A stretch of 64,000 bases of DNA from Pohlia nutans (taxonomy: Eukaryota; Streptophyta; Bryopsida; Bryales; Mniaceae), in the NCBI GenBank assembly GCA_022496805.1, contig CM040106.1, positions 5,332,001 through 5,396,000 on the forward strand, read 5' to 3'. Numbering within the stretch: the first letter of the stretch is position 1; the number at the start of each line of letters is the position of its first letter. A model generated the notes under the pieces. The model did no database searches, was not told the DNA's origin, and saw only the letters and a program-made list of their open reading frames with translations. The position numbers and the translations under genes are program-made. Positions 32,290 through 43,649 of the stretch are shown piece by piece.

Positions 32290-33753
32290 GAACTTCTCTT
32301 TGTTATTTTGGGCTTCCCTCGTTCTTAGGGCCAGTTGACCCTTTTTACTCCCACTGCTTCCTTCGGGTTCTTAGGGCACTCAAGGTTCTTCCACACTTCC
32401 TGCGCTCCCAATATATTTGTGGCCCCAAACGGCTTGATGACACCGAAGTGGTTCACGCGGTTGTAGTAGGCGGATATGGAACAAAGAATTTAATCATTCT
32501 CCGTCCAAACTATGAAGCAGTTCTATTTTGTGAACTCTTTGATGTCTTCAGCGGCAAATCCTTGCTCGCGCATCGTGCAACTGGCTCTGATGATGTACTG
32601 CCCATTTATAAACTAGAATTGTCGATCTTTGATGGAGTTTGAGTCCTTCGGCCGCTCCATCAGGTCGCAAGGCATCATGCACAGAGTCTGCTTTGTGCTC
32701 TTGTCGAGCTTGTTGAGAAGGAAGTTCATGATCTTCTCCGCCAGATCTTGCTCGAACAAGCAAATGTTCATGTGCGCGGGCGCATCTATTAGTTGCTCGA
32801 TGGGGAGCAAGAATTTTGTGTCAATGCCGAATAGGAACGCATCAGTGCATGTCGACCAGAACGTCTTGTACGCCTTGGTCGAGCGCGCGTAGTCTGGAGT
32901 ATTGTTCACCTCCAAGGACTCCAACAATGAGGTCAGAGCCGACGCCAAGCTCTCCTCGTTGACGACTGCAGGCGTTGACTGCTCCGCAGTTGGTCTCCTC
33001 GTAGAAGAGGATCCATGATGACTGTGGCGTGGAACCGTCTGAGGTGTCAGAGGTGTGTTTAGCTTACGTTTTCCACGACTCTGTTACGTTTTAAGTGTAT
33101 GTGTGCCCATGGATCGCGCACTCCCTCTTTGGTTTCGTACATCTGGGGACACAGTTCTAGAAGTCATCATCTCCTTCTGCATGTCTAGCTTGACTTTCAA
33201 CATGTCTAAATCTCTGAGCAGCGACCAGATCTTGGAGCACAGTTTTGCCCCCATCAATGGTTGTCCATTGGTTGCTTAATAGTATTGATCGTCAAAATTC
33301 CCCTCCAACTCCTTCACCATACTTTTGAACTCTGTTGTTTCCAAGGAGGATGTTAAGGGGCTGATGTTGAATGGAATTATAGCCAAGTTGAAGGTGAGCG
33401 TGAGGTTGTACAGATGTTGCTTTTCCCATTCGGTATTTGCCGTGACGCAGTGCACGTTTATGATCGAGCTATTTCCCGCGTTGATGTCTTTCACTTTCTC
33501 CATGTTTATTAGTGGGAGGTAGGCCTCTACATTTTTGTGCTTTGTTATCAAGCACACGTCATGTGTCATGGCTATCATCTTCAAACTCCAGAATTCCACA
33601 GCTTCGGGCTTGAACATGTTGCAATATTCCCCGAAGTTGGCCAGATCGTCTCCTTCTGCATCTTTTTGGGTAAAGTGCTCCGAGGATTTCTTGTAGAAGA
33701 ACTCAAAGACTTTCACTTCTTCTTCCTTTGGTGTTTTCTTCTTTGGCACCAAT
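32290..33753 (-). pseudogene. Unknown multi-exon gene: ~485-codon exon with six in-frame stops
   Basis: The acceptor GTGTACAG (33754-33761) opens a single reading frame that stays in register to about 32290. It is cut only by stops at 33276-33278 (TAA), 33084-33086 (TAA), 32613-32615 (TAG), 32523-32525 (TAG), 32490-32492 (TAA) and 32325-32327 (TAA). Peptides such as KVFEFFYKKSSEHFTQKDAE, TWEKQHLYNLTL-like hydrophobic helices and SLLRDLDMLKVKLDMQKEMM (coiled coil) look like genuine protein. A stop-riddled frame with no indel over ~1.46 kb is unusual. No family is recognised. Confidence 0.55.
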
Positions 33754-34603
33754 CTGTACACAGAGAGTAGAGACATACGTTTAGGTCGACACGAGCTGAA
33801 TTGTGTATTACAGGCAGTACCAACCGTGGCACTTAATGTATTTCAATGACAGTAGACGTATTGTTATCTATAAAAGAATGTCAGAGGTGTACAAACAGAT
33901 GTTCTGGGACAACGTATATGCAGATTTAGCTCGGGTCGAGCTAAATTGAACAAGGGCTTGAATTTATAAGGATTATAACGAGTGACATAGATATCATGTA
34001 TGTTGTGATTGCTATATACAAGCTCCGGTACTCTGAAATAGGTACCAAGTCAGATACATTTTAGATCGATCCAATCTGAAAAGCATCTACTACATAATGT
34101 AGACGTTCTAACCTACAACGATCTTCGATCTTCCTATCATTAACTTCAATCTTCTTGTCTGATTTTAGGTCGAGTCGACCTAAACTGCTGATACTAGAGC
34201 TTGGTTTTAATTTGATTTGATTCTTTCCATGTATTTTGGTTGTTAATTATGGTTGTTTATATCGAAAAAAATCAAGTTGGTGGAAGACATTGACTCTTTT
34301 GGGTTGATTCGAGCTGAATTATAAGCTTCTTTGTTTTAGATTTCAGATGGAATTGATCTAAATGTAGTGCAATTAGGTCATTTAGTTCAATTTGAGTTGA
34401 TTTACTTTCCATGTCCTCTGATAATTTAGCTCGATCTGAGCTATATTGATCACGTTGTCGACCAGTGATATCGCAATTTAGCTCGGGTCGAGCTAAAGTG
34501 ACCACTTTGTTGACATATGATGTGCAGAACTACTAAAACTTGGGGAATAAATCGTTTTTCTATGATTCTCTGGAGCTTGGTTTTAGTTCATGTTTTGGAT
34601 TAA

Positions 34604-34720
34604 TTTAGGTCAATTCGAGCTGAATCGACCGCAATTTAGATCAATTCAAGCTAAACCGACTACAATTTAGGTTGATTCGAATTGAGTCGACTGCAATTTA
34701 GGTCGAATCGAGCTGATTTG
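34604..34720. repeat. 31-bp tandem repeat, four units
   Basis: Four palindrome copies start at 34604, 34635, 34666 and 34697. They are joined by related linkers (CGACCGCAA, CGACTACAA, CGACTGCAA), so this stretch grew by tandem duplication. Confidence 0.85.
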
Positions 34721-34884
34721 TGGTATGCTTTGTTTAACATAGCATGAATGAAAGTTTCGGAATGATTTTCGTAATGCACAATTCATTTTTTCCACCTTAT
34801 TTACATCAACCCATGCTGATATTGTTACGGGGTTGTATATCCATTTACATCGGATCGAGCTAAACTGACATCGAGCTAAACTAC

Positions 34885-35949
34885 CCTTTGTCACATGCTG
34901 GTAAGGTAAACACTACTGTTTAAATTTTGCTGACCTAATCTGAGTAATTCTTTGGACATTACTGTTACATTATACTATTGGACATTACTATTACACATTC
35001 CACAACACACATCACGTTGACAAAATTCATGTAGTGCCTACAATAATGAATCAAGAAGATTTCTTAGCGATGAGCATAGCACTCACCTTTTATCCCGAAA
35101 TAAGATCTTCAATGTGTTCCAACAATTTCTCTTGATGGCCAAGGTGATCAATCTAAAACATTGCAACCTATACACTTATCAATGAATTGAGCTTGTATAG
35201 CATTACATAATACTGCTTTGGAATTCAATGTTTCAACTATATCACCATTGAAGAATCTCTTTCAAACAAACACAAAAACATACATGCTATATGAGCATGA
35301 TTCAAGCAACATCATATGCAACATTCAATGTGTGGGATTAGTGTGCAGTATTACAGCCTGGAGCTGAACTGCCACTAAACACACTAGAATTAGCCAGACT
35401 AATCACACTCTAAACTCTGAATGGCTATGCACCACCACCCACGGAATCAAGAAAAAGCTCTCAATCCTTCAATCTATCTCTTTTTGAATTTCAGACATAA
35501 AATCAAAATCATGGGATGGCCAGTAAGCACGTTGGGGTCTTGTTTGTTACCACAATTAACCAGACAAATCACTTCATCAACTAAGAACGGCCATGCACCG
35601 CGAAACTCGGTTAAAATTACCTAAAAAGACATAAGATATAAACGGGTTGAGAATTACCTAATTACTGAAGCAGACAATTCAAAGCACTGTAACACTGAAG
35701 CCTCTGAAGCCCTCCACCGTCACCACTTAAATTGCTGCGCCTTCCACGTCACCGACTTGCGTCACCAGCATCTTCCACAGTCATCAAACTTCATACCTCT
35801 AGCAAACCCTAAAATCCTAAACAACTGACGCTGCTAAAAACTCTACACATACATTGATTCAAGAATACACAAGAAACGACAACAACAGGCAAACTGCAGT
35901 ACTTAGAACACTAATGACAAATAAAATCCCACAAAATATATATTTTTAT
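34885..35949. other. Upstream region of the unknown gene; possible leader
   Basis: No exon was proven. On the minus strand a TTAGGATTTTAGGGTTTGC block near 35800-35825 resembles the telobox-bearing leaders of plant genes and could mark the transcription start of the gene whose exons begin at 33753. Confidence 0.3.
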
Positions 35950-36863
35950 ACTGTAGTATACTAGCAAGTTCGGCACCTTGCTGCCTAATAATTAATTAAA
36001 GTTCAAAAAGTACGTTCGGCACCTAAAAATAGTATATTGATAATTTCGGCAGTTTTCTCCTTTAATTTTTATAATTCGGCTTGTTGTCAAGTCCAACTCT
36101 CTTACATTGGTTGACATGCAAGAAATGGGTCTAGAGAGGCAAGAATGCTGTGTGTTTTATACAAGTGGAGTGGAGTTGTATCCAACAATGCATATGGGAT
36201 ATGTGAACTTTGAGGTGAAGCACCTAGTTAGTCTTTATTTTTATAACACGCATAAATTTTGCACAAAGTCTTCATATGACATAAAATTTGTTGAAGGTGA
36301 AAGATTACTTGATTTCTAAACTTTTCTTCGACCTAAATAAATCCAAAATAGTTGATCTTCTATGCACAATTGAGCTTCGAAAAACTGTTAAGAACGCATT
36401 TTGATGCATTCACCTTTACAATGCTGTGCTGGTTTGTCCATATCTTTTGCATAGAAACTTATTTTGACACAAAACTTGTTGGAGGTGGAAGAAGACTTGA
36501 TTTCTCAACTTTTGTTAGTTGAACACAATTCTATAAAACTTCATCTTCTATGCTCAATTGGACTCCAAAAATCTGTGAACAGCACATTTCAAAAGCCTTA
36601 CCTAGAGTCTTGCTACTTAACCCATATTCTTTGTGGACTAATGTAAGTGGGCTTGATTACAAAAGGAGCACCTTCTCTTCATTGACATTCAGACAAGTCT
36701 CCCAACTAAGTCAAAACCCAGTGAAAAGTAAAAAATTCTCACTATTCGGCAATTTTGACTTATAAATTATTTAATATTCGGCAAAAGATACCAATAATTT
36801 CCAATAAATTTAGGCATCTATTTTTAGAATTATTTTCTGCCAAATTTGCTAGTAAACTACAGT
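35950..36863. mobile_element. Non-autonomous DNA transposon (914 bp)
   Basis: The ends form an inverted repeat: ACTGTAGTATACTAGCAA on the left and ACTGTAGTTTACTAGCAA (complement) on the right, extending into a TTCGGCA/TTTGGCA block. TTCGGCA words recur inside both ends. Flanks are TA-rich (possible TA duplication). No transposase is encoded; short frames in the middle have no domain. Confidence 0.6.
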
Positions 36864-36867
36864 ATAT

Positions 36868-36910
<43 letters not shown>

Positions 36911-36970
36911 CATATATAATTATGTATATGTATATATACAAATATATACATATATTTACACATATATATA
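36868..36970. repeat. TA / GA / TATG microsatellite
   Basis: (TA)n is followed by (GA)5 and then TATACATATATA-type repeats. Confidence 0.9.
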
Positions 36971-37160
36971 ACCTATACATATTTGTACTTTATCATTTTA
37001 ATAGGCATTAAACATAGACTTTGTAATCCTCTTAAAGATTCCAAAATTTGAGGAGTCACCAAAATTTATGGACCTTGAAGAAAAAGAAGTTGTAATATAA
37101 ATTTGGTGTAAATACTAAAGTAGAGACTCCGCGACTAGCTTTGTTACAATAGCTACTACT

Positions 37161-37665
37161 GAAGAATCTCATACACTGGCAATTGTAATTTTAGTTTGTG
37201 TTATAGCACATCCTATATTCCAAGTGGAAGGTTGATGGTCCGACCAAAAATTTCAAAGATTCTAGTGTACGTTTGTTATTAAAAAATACAAAATCTTAAA
37301 ACTTATGATTTACGAAATCTGCAGAATTAAAAAAAATTGTACCATGTGTGATGAAAAAAGGAATTTTAAAGAATCTCTATATATCATATATTATATTTTC
37401 ATGATAAAGGAGCGTATATATTATTTAGTTTTACCTAGAAGGGATGATGTTTTGTTCATTTCTTGATTTTATAACTATCAATATTTAATTCTTTGACCCG
37501 CTTGCGTACATATAGTGACGAGGAATAGACTACAACATTTCTCAACACGACATTTTGTACTAGTATTTCATCCATCCAAAATTCTGAAGGCTGTGTACTA
37601 CTTCACCATCAGTTGTACACGATGGACCTTAAAAAATAGATAATGTGATTTTATGAATAACAACA
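37161..37665 (+). repeat. Diverged direct repeat, copy 1 (~505 bp)
   Basis: This aligns collinearly with 38399-38903 from GAAGAATCTCATA(C/G)ACTGGCAA through TTTCATCCATCCAAAATTCT to TTTTTGAATAACAA. Identity by eye is roughly three quarters to four fifths. Neither copy encodes anything obvious. Confidence 0.8.
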
Positions 37666-38398
37666 CAATTGGTTTATGTCAAAATAAAGTAGTAGTTTTG
37701 AGGGTGACGAGCGACTAGAAACGAGGGCGACGAGTGGAAAAACAAGCAAGACAGAGAGAGAAAACCAAAAATGAAACTCAAACCCTAGCTGCGGGAGAGA
37801 CGACCCCATAAAGGGCTAATGGAGATACTATACGTGGAAGGCAATGTCGATACTTTCATTTTACAATTAATAATAACAGTTGAAAGAGTTCAGGTTGACA
37901 CTTTCTAAAGTAATTTTTAAGAATTTGGCTATTGATAGCTAACACTTCATTTTCAGCGGCAGCTAAACATTTTATTTATTTATAGTGAGTGTTATGTTTT
38001 TGTCCAATTCTGTTGAGTATTATGTTCTGAGTTTGTTTTACTTTTGTTTGGCTTTTTATTGAATTTATTTTTGTTGATTTTGACAAAACACATAATAAAG
38101 TTATTTATGTTTTCGGCATTTTTTTGAGGAATTATTATCTGCCAACCCTGCCTTCCACCTGCGGTAGTAGACACGTTGGCGTATATTTGACATTTTTTGT
38201 AAAAAGAAGGTTCCAAATTGGGATTCCAATAGCTCCTTAAAATCATGTCGACGTGCATTTTAACTTCAGTTTTTATCTTAAACCCATAGGAAGTATAGAA
38301 TCATGTCAAATACAATGCAATATTGTTGTATAAGACTAGTCGGAAAGGGCTCTATGGACCTTTAAGGGTTCAATTTGATTTATTACATGAGCTCTTAC
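37666..38398. other. Interval between the two 505-bp repeats
   Basis: AT-rich with no coding signal. It could be the internal part of a small LTR-type element, but no primer site was found next to copy 1. Confidence 0.35.
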
Positions 38399-38903
38399 TC
38401 AAGAATCTCATAGACTGGCAACTGTCATTTTAGTTTGTGTTTTACCACATAATACATTCGAAGTGTAAAGTTCATTGTCCGATCAAAAATTTCAAAGATT
38501 GTAGTGCAAATTTGTTATTAAAAAAGCCAAAATCCTAAAACATAGGATTTATGAAATCTGTAGAAGTAAATAATCTGTACTATACATGATGAGAAAAGAA
38601 ATTACAAGGAATCTCTATATAATCATATAGAATATTCTAATGATAGCGGTTTACATATTTATTAATATTTAGTTTTAGCTGCGGAAGGATGATTTTTTGT
38701 TGTAATTTTTATAAATATCACTACTTAACCCTTTCACCTGCTTGCATATATATAGAGACAAGGATTACAGTAGAACCTTTCTCAAGACGACATTTTGTAC
38801 TATTTTTTCATCCATCCAAAATTCTAAAGGATTTGTGCTACTTCACTATCCTCCTACACAATAGATCTTGGAAAATAAATATTGTGATTTTTTGAATAAC
38901 AAT
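38399..38903 (+). repeat. Diverged direct repeat, copy 2 (~505 bp)
   Basis: Partner of 37161-37665 in the same orientation. Confidence 0.8.
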
Positions 38904-40294
38904 AAGTAGAAGCAAATAATGAAAACCATACCATCTTATTGTGCATTTGTTTCATATTGCATTACAATAATTAAAAATATAATTGTGTACAATTGGGTGA
39001 CAAATCAACCAAGTTTTGGACCCAATGCACATAATAGGAACTGCCCATAATCAGGCGGAACATATCTGTACCAATATATATATATATGTGTATGTATACA
39101 TGTATATATATATGTGTATATATATACAAAAAAATGGGTATTTTTTCAAAATTAAGTAATTACATTTTGTACAATTAATCCATGTTATGGAATGAAATTG
39201 TCAGTAAACAAAAACCCATTTGCCGCACATGATGCACCAAAATTCTACAGAGTGCTAAACGCGTACAGGTTATTCACTATTGTTTCTACAATATCAATTT
39301 ATTAATATAAGAGCAATAGAGAGAAACAAAGTGTTGACTATTACAATGTATATTAGCGATGATTTGGATTCAAGTACAGGACGTCTAAAATAGTAAAGTC
39401 GTTAATGACAAATGAAATATAATAGTTAGAATTATGGTTGACTTTAATATAAAAAACCTTTTCAGTAATTGTCACACATATTTCTATTTGTTATTTTTTC
39501 ATTATTTGTTAATTAACGTGTTTAAGGTCGCACAGAAATTGTATTGGCCGATTAAAGGACTTCATAATTAATTTAATCTGAATCACCTCCAAATATGAAG
39601 TTATATATATATATATATATTTCCCATAATTCTATTTATTATATTCCATAATTTTCTAATTAACGTCATTGATATCTTTAACGTCAAGTACACAATGTAG
39701 TGACGTTATGAACACATTAAATTTAATTTCAAGGGGATTACCTCCTAAAATATTGTGTTTGCCTTTATATACTAAAAACAGCCTTACTTAAATTACAATT
39801 ACATTACATTTACCCTAAACATCACTAACTTCAACAATAGAACGTGTCGTGGCTTGGAAGTGAATTACGTTATTTATGACTTACTATTTTGTAAGCTAAA
39901 TACTATTGTTAAAGATACATAGATAGATAGAAACTCCGGTCTACTATTACGAGGCAGGCGTGAATAAACTATTTGATTGTAATGTGAATGACCCAGTGCC
40001 CACCGAAGAAGGGCAATTGGAACAAAACTACCCTCCTTTGCTGAGAATAGACTACTACAGTTAAATATATAACACTCGAGAAGATTAGCTAGATGGAGTA
40101 ATTTTTCCTCTTACTAAAATGGCATGTTGAATTTTACTATAATATACAACCTTCATGCTCAAATGTCACACTTGGTTTATTTATAGAATTATCAATGTAG
40201 GAATTAATATAACATGGCTAAAGTACGCTTGCATGTAGTCATGAAACTATTAATTAGTTTTCAAATACTCATTCCGATTGGATTATACTAATTC
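38904..40294. other. AT-rich intergenic DNA with TA microsatellites
   Basis: TA/TATG simple repeats lie at about 39076-39127 and 39600-39621. No gene was seen. Confidence 0.5.
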
Positions 40295-40893
40295 ATGGAC
40301 GTCGAGGTTTTGGATTGTGAAAGCATTCCGCGACGTCTATGGAATACAAAGTGCGTTACTTTGTTCAATAACGACGGCTTGCATGTTGGAGACAGAGCTT
40401 GTCATAGCGTGAGCTGTGACCTTGTCCTCGGTGCGAACAGTGCACTTGGAGACACTCACGTTGCTATTCACATAGTTTGGAGTCATTCTAAAGTAAACAT
40501 CCACCGCATATGGAGGTACTCATTGCGGGCTTGGGCGATTCGGCTTGTCCATATCAATGGAGCGAGCCTCCATGACTATAAAATTTGCGATAATTACAAC
40601 CGTCGCCAAGCTAGTCTCATGCAACCCTCTTCCGCTAGGTTGTCAAGGTATACCACTATAGTGAGGAATTCGCCCTGGGAAACTGCCGTTAAATCGCAAC
40701 AACTCCTCACTCAAGACTCTATCAACTCCGTCTCTAACAAAGTTTGTTGCAGCAATAATTGCGTGCAACCCTTTCCGAAGGACAAGATTCGTGCCTTCCG
40801 TGAACGTATGTATCAGGGCACCTCTTTCCAATTCAGATTCCACGTAAAGATAGACATCCACAGACAAATTCATCGCGACTCTAAAAATTGGAG
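40295..40893 (+). pseudogene. Unknown repeat-family protein, 5' part (split by element A)
   Basis: The frame opens at ATG 40295 and runs about 200 codons to the insertion point. The 3' end contains NNCVQPFPKDKIRAFRERMY and FQFRFHVKIDIHRQIH. Downstream of element A the same frame resumes at 45456 when one copy of the 5-bp target duplication is removed. I recall similar uncharacterised proteins, probably transposon-derived, in non-seed plants, but cannot check this. The N-terminal third may be a spliced or non-coding extension. Confidence 0.5.
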
Positions 40894-42148
40894 TGTCGTA
40901 GCAAGTGGTACCGGATACTCCCTTAGAGCGCACTTTTTCGTATTAAGAATGCTCGTAAAGGTGATTTCCGGGTTATTGTTCCACGGAGACTCTCTGAAGT
41001 GGGAAGTTTCCGGAAATTGACCCGGGTTGGTGACTGCTTTCTTCCGGTCACCAACTAACTCCCTTTTTCCGTACTAAAACCGGATCTTTCCTACTGACTA
41101 ATCCGATTATGACTAGATCCGGTTTCTGTCCGGGTTGGAAGCTTAGCCAACCCTACTCCATCCGGTCTAATCCAAATACTGAATCCGGTTTCCCTTTAAC
41201 CTCTGTTTTTCCTCAGAGGGCTCTCCATTTGCTCTTTTAAGGATTCTGGATTTAAAGTCACACCCTCCCCTACTGATTTCCATGACAGGGGATTCACCAG
41301 TTCCCAGTTCTCAAAACTCAACTCCCTAGTCCGGGTACTTCCCGGATTGCTCTTCAACTATGAACTTATCCCAAACCCACGGCCGGTCACACAAGCGCAA
41401 CCCGGTTTCCCCCTTCTCTCCAAAATACTACAACGACTTGCTAACCGGAATGGACAGTATTCGGGGTGTCCGGGAGAGATTGAATTCCTCACGACCCGTT
41501 TTACTCTAGCTTCCCCGTACTCTACAATTGCAAGATCTACCCGGATGCTGGCACCTCTACCGAACTACCCGTCCAGTAGTTCTGAGAGAACCGGAGTACC
41601 CCCTCCTGCTCACTCAGCCACTAACCCGGATTATCTCCTGCAACCGGACACAGAAAACCCCACATTCAAACGATCCTAACTCTTCCAAATCCTCTACCCG
41701 GTCTCTTAACTGACTCAACATCAGAACCCGGCTAATCCATCCGGTTACCAAGGGACTAGTTGCGCCACTGTTTCGGGCAATAACACAAGCAAATACACAT
41801 ATGCACACACACACACACAATGTTTGTGAAAGGAATATGCGCTTCTACTCATTTACACGGAACAATGATACACAAAAAGACCCAAGAATGAAGAACATTC
41901 CTTGATAAGAAGACAACTCCAAACGCCCGAATCCAGGAAATCCTCAGATCCTACATTCCTGGGATCCGGAAATCCGGGGAGCTTTCTCCACTATTCAATT
42001 CCTATCCTAAGCCGCCACTAACATCAAAACCCTAAAAGTTTATACACGGAAAAGTCTTCTGATCTACCTACTCAAAAAGTCCTACTCTAAGTGGCCTGAT
42101 CCACTAAGTCCAGACCACTGATTCCGGACCCCCGGTGGTCCCGGGCAG
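40894..42148 (-). other. Element A 3' non-coding part
   Basis: CCGG-rich non-coding DNA (many ACCCGG/CCGGTT words) corresponds to 51897-53073 in copy B. It contains a (CA)n run ending near 41820. Confidence 0.7.
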
Positions 42149-43613
42149 CTACTCGTCCTCCATTGGCTGCCGCTCCTGTTCTTCCGGGCTCCCCAACACA
42201 ATCGGATCAGCCGGCCGATCTTCTCGCACTCCGTGCTCCGCCGGTTTCTCCACTTGTAGTCCCATGGTTGGCTCGCCCACTTGCGCGCCTCCCGGTTGGC
42301 CGCCCGGGTGACCTCCTGACCCACCTTCTTGCCTTTCCTCTCTGTCTAGTTGGACACCCATTGCCTCCATGCCTTCCTCCAGATCCCGGACCTCCTCTAG
42401 GCTCACTCCTCCGGGTCTGACCATGTGGATCGGCTCTACATCCATCACGGGCCGGGAGGTGTGCTCTTGCATGGAGCTCCCCATCCTCATTAGCCGGTCG
42501 ATCTCCCCCGCCTGAGGTACCTCTGCAGACATATGAAACACACCCTGCAACCAATCCTCGGAACCTACCCTCTCACCCCGGTTGGTGGCCTCCTCCTCAT
42601 CCGGTTCTGAGGCGGAGGAACTCTCCCTCGTCATATGCTCCGCCAATGACCGGAACTCCACCAAGAAGGCCTCCACTTGTCCGAGTACTCCCGGACCACG
42701 TTCTTCATCCGGGCTGCTCCCTCCAATTCCGGCTGGCCCACCTTCTCATCATACAACCGGGCCTTCATCTGCACCTCTCCTTCCGGTTGAAACAACTGTA
42801 CCATCTTGGAGACGCACTGCCGGATTGTGTCCCCTATGCACCGGATGGTCTCTTCCTGCCCCCGGATATGCTGCTCATCCTTCTGGACGTGAGCCTCCAT
42901 CTTCTTGATGTAGTCCGCCTTCCGGTGCAGCTCCTCCTGTAGACCTAGCACAAGGACGGCCGCCTCGCTCTTCTTCTCCCGGCTCCTGAGGAGTTTCCTC
43001 TGGAGCTTCTGGATGCGCTTTGGGTACTTCAGCGTGTCATCTGTTGGAGGAGGGTGCCTACCTCCCGAAGTGCAGTGAATAGCGGAGTGTACTTCTCCGT
43101 GACCAGGTCCAGGGCAACCTTGGCCGTCAAAAGGATGTTCTCCACCGCAAGCGGAGCCTCCTCCTCTTCCTGTACACCTCCGGACACTCCTGCCTCCCGG
43201 ACAGGCCCTTTTCTTGCGGCCGGTCCCTGCTCCCGGTCTCCCTCGTCTCCGGACTCCTCCTAGTCGTCCCCTCCGTCTCCTGCCTCCTTGGAACGCTTCC
43301 TCCGGTTGTTCAGGGGAGTAGTCTTCCTCTGGGCCTGACCCTTCCTCTGTTGAGGGGTGGTCTCCTGAACGTCCGGATCGTCATCCCCCTCGGGCGTGAG
43401 GATCAACTTCCTCTTCCGGTCTGGTTGGCCTTGAGGTCGTACCTCGGACAAACCTCCTTCCTGTGGTCTGGTCTCCACCACCGGCTGCTCTTGTGGACAC
43501 ACCGGGGCAGGATCTTCCTCGATTGGTCCAGAACCTGCTTCCAGCTGCTCCTGTGGATGCGTTGGAGAAGGCCCTATCTCCTCCGCCGGTCCGGACTCTA
43601 CTACCGGCTCCAC
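42149..43613 (-). pseudogene. Element A protein, C-terminal part (frameshifted)
   Basis: This continues the frame at 43650-44750 after a TAA at 43650-43652. 43613-43260 encodes Pro/Glu/Gln repeats (HPQEQLEAG, PQEQPVVETRPQEG) and an RKRKLILTPEGDDDPD block. A frame change follows near 43260. 42951-42631 and 42676-42149 then encode the coiled coil (LQEELHRKADYIKKMEAHVQ, VSKMVQLFQPEGEVQMKARL) and a Gly/Pro/Glu-rich tail. The order matches the homologous copy B. The breaks suggest the gene is decayed here. Confidence 0.6.
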
Positions 43614-43649
43614 TTGAGGCCGCGTTTGGGAAAAACCTCCCCCATCCGC

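Larger units (their letters stand above)
30239..34884. repeat. Dispersed imperfect palindrome, ~24 copies, confined to introns and upstream region of the unknown gene
   Basis: The consensus TTAGSTCGANTCGASCTAA is a near-perfect inverted repeat. Copies begin near 30239, 30325, 30365, 30404, 30461, 30569, 30632; 32072, 32162, 32260; 33780, 33927, 34059, 34163, 34297, 34341, 34381, 34425, 34477, 34604, 34635, 34666, 34697, 34844, plus a half copy at 34869. None lies inside the exons. The best copies (33927 and 34477) form 9-bp perfect arms around TCGGGTCGA-type centres. Spacing is irregular except at 34604-34720, where it is exactly 31 bp. Confidence 0.85.

Noticed and set aside
27588..33753. 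Endogenous giant-virus region with a promoter motif upstream of each gene
   Set aside because: Each coding block starts at a splice acceptor rather than an ATG and ends near a donor, so the motif-bearing gaps are better read as introns; no viral hallmark gene was seen.
27588..33753. Alternative genetic code (TAG/TAA read as Gln)
   Set aside because: The young gypsy frames and other exons use TAA, TAG and TGA as normal ends; decay explains the internal stops.
30239..34884. CRISPR-like palindromic repeats with spacers
   Set aside because: Spacing is irregular, copies are diverged, and the locus is eukaryotic with spliced exons; there are no cas genes.
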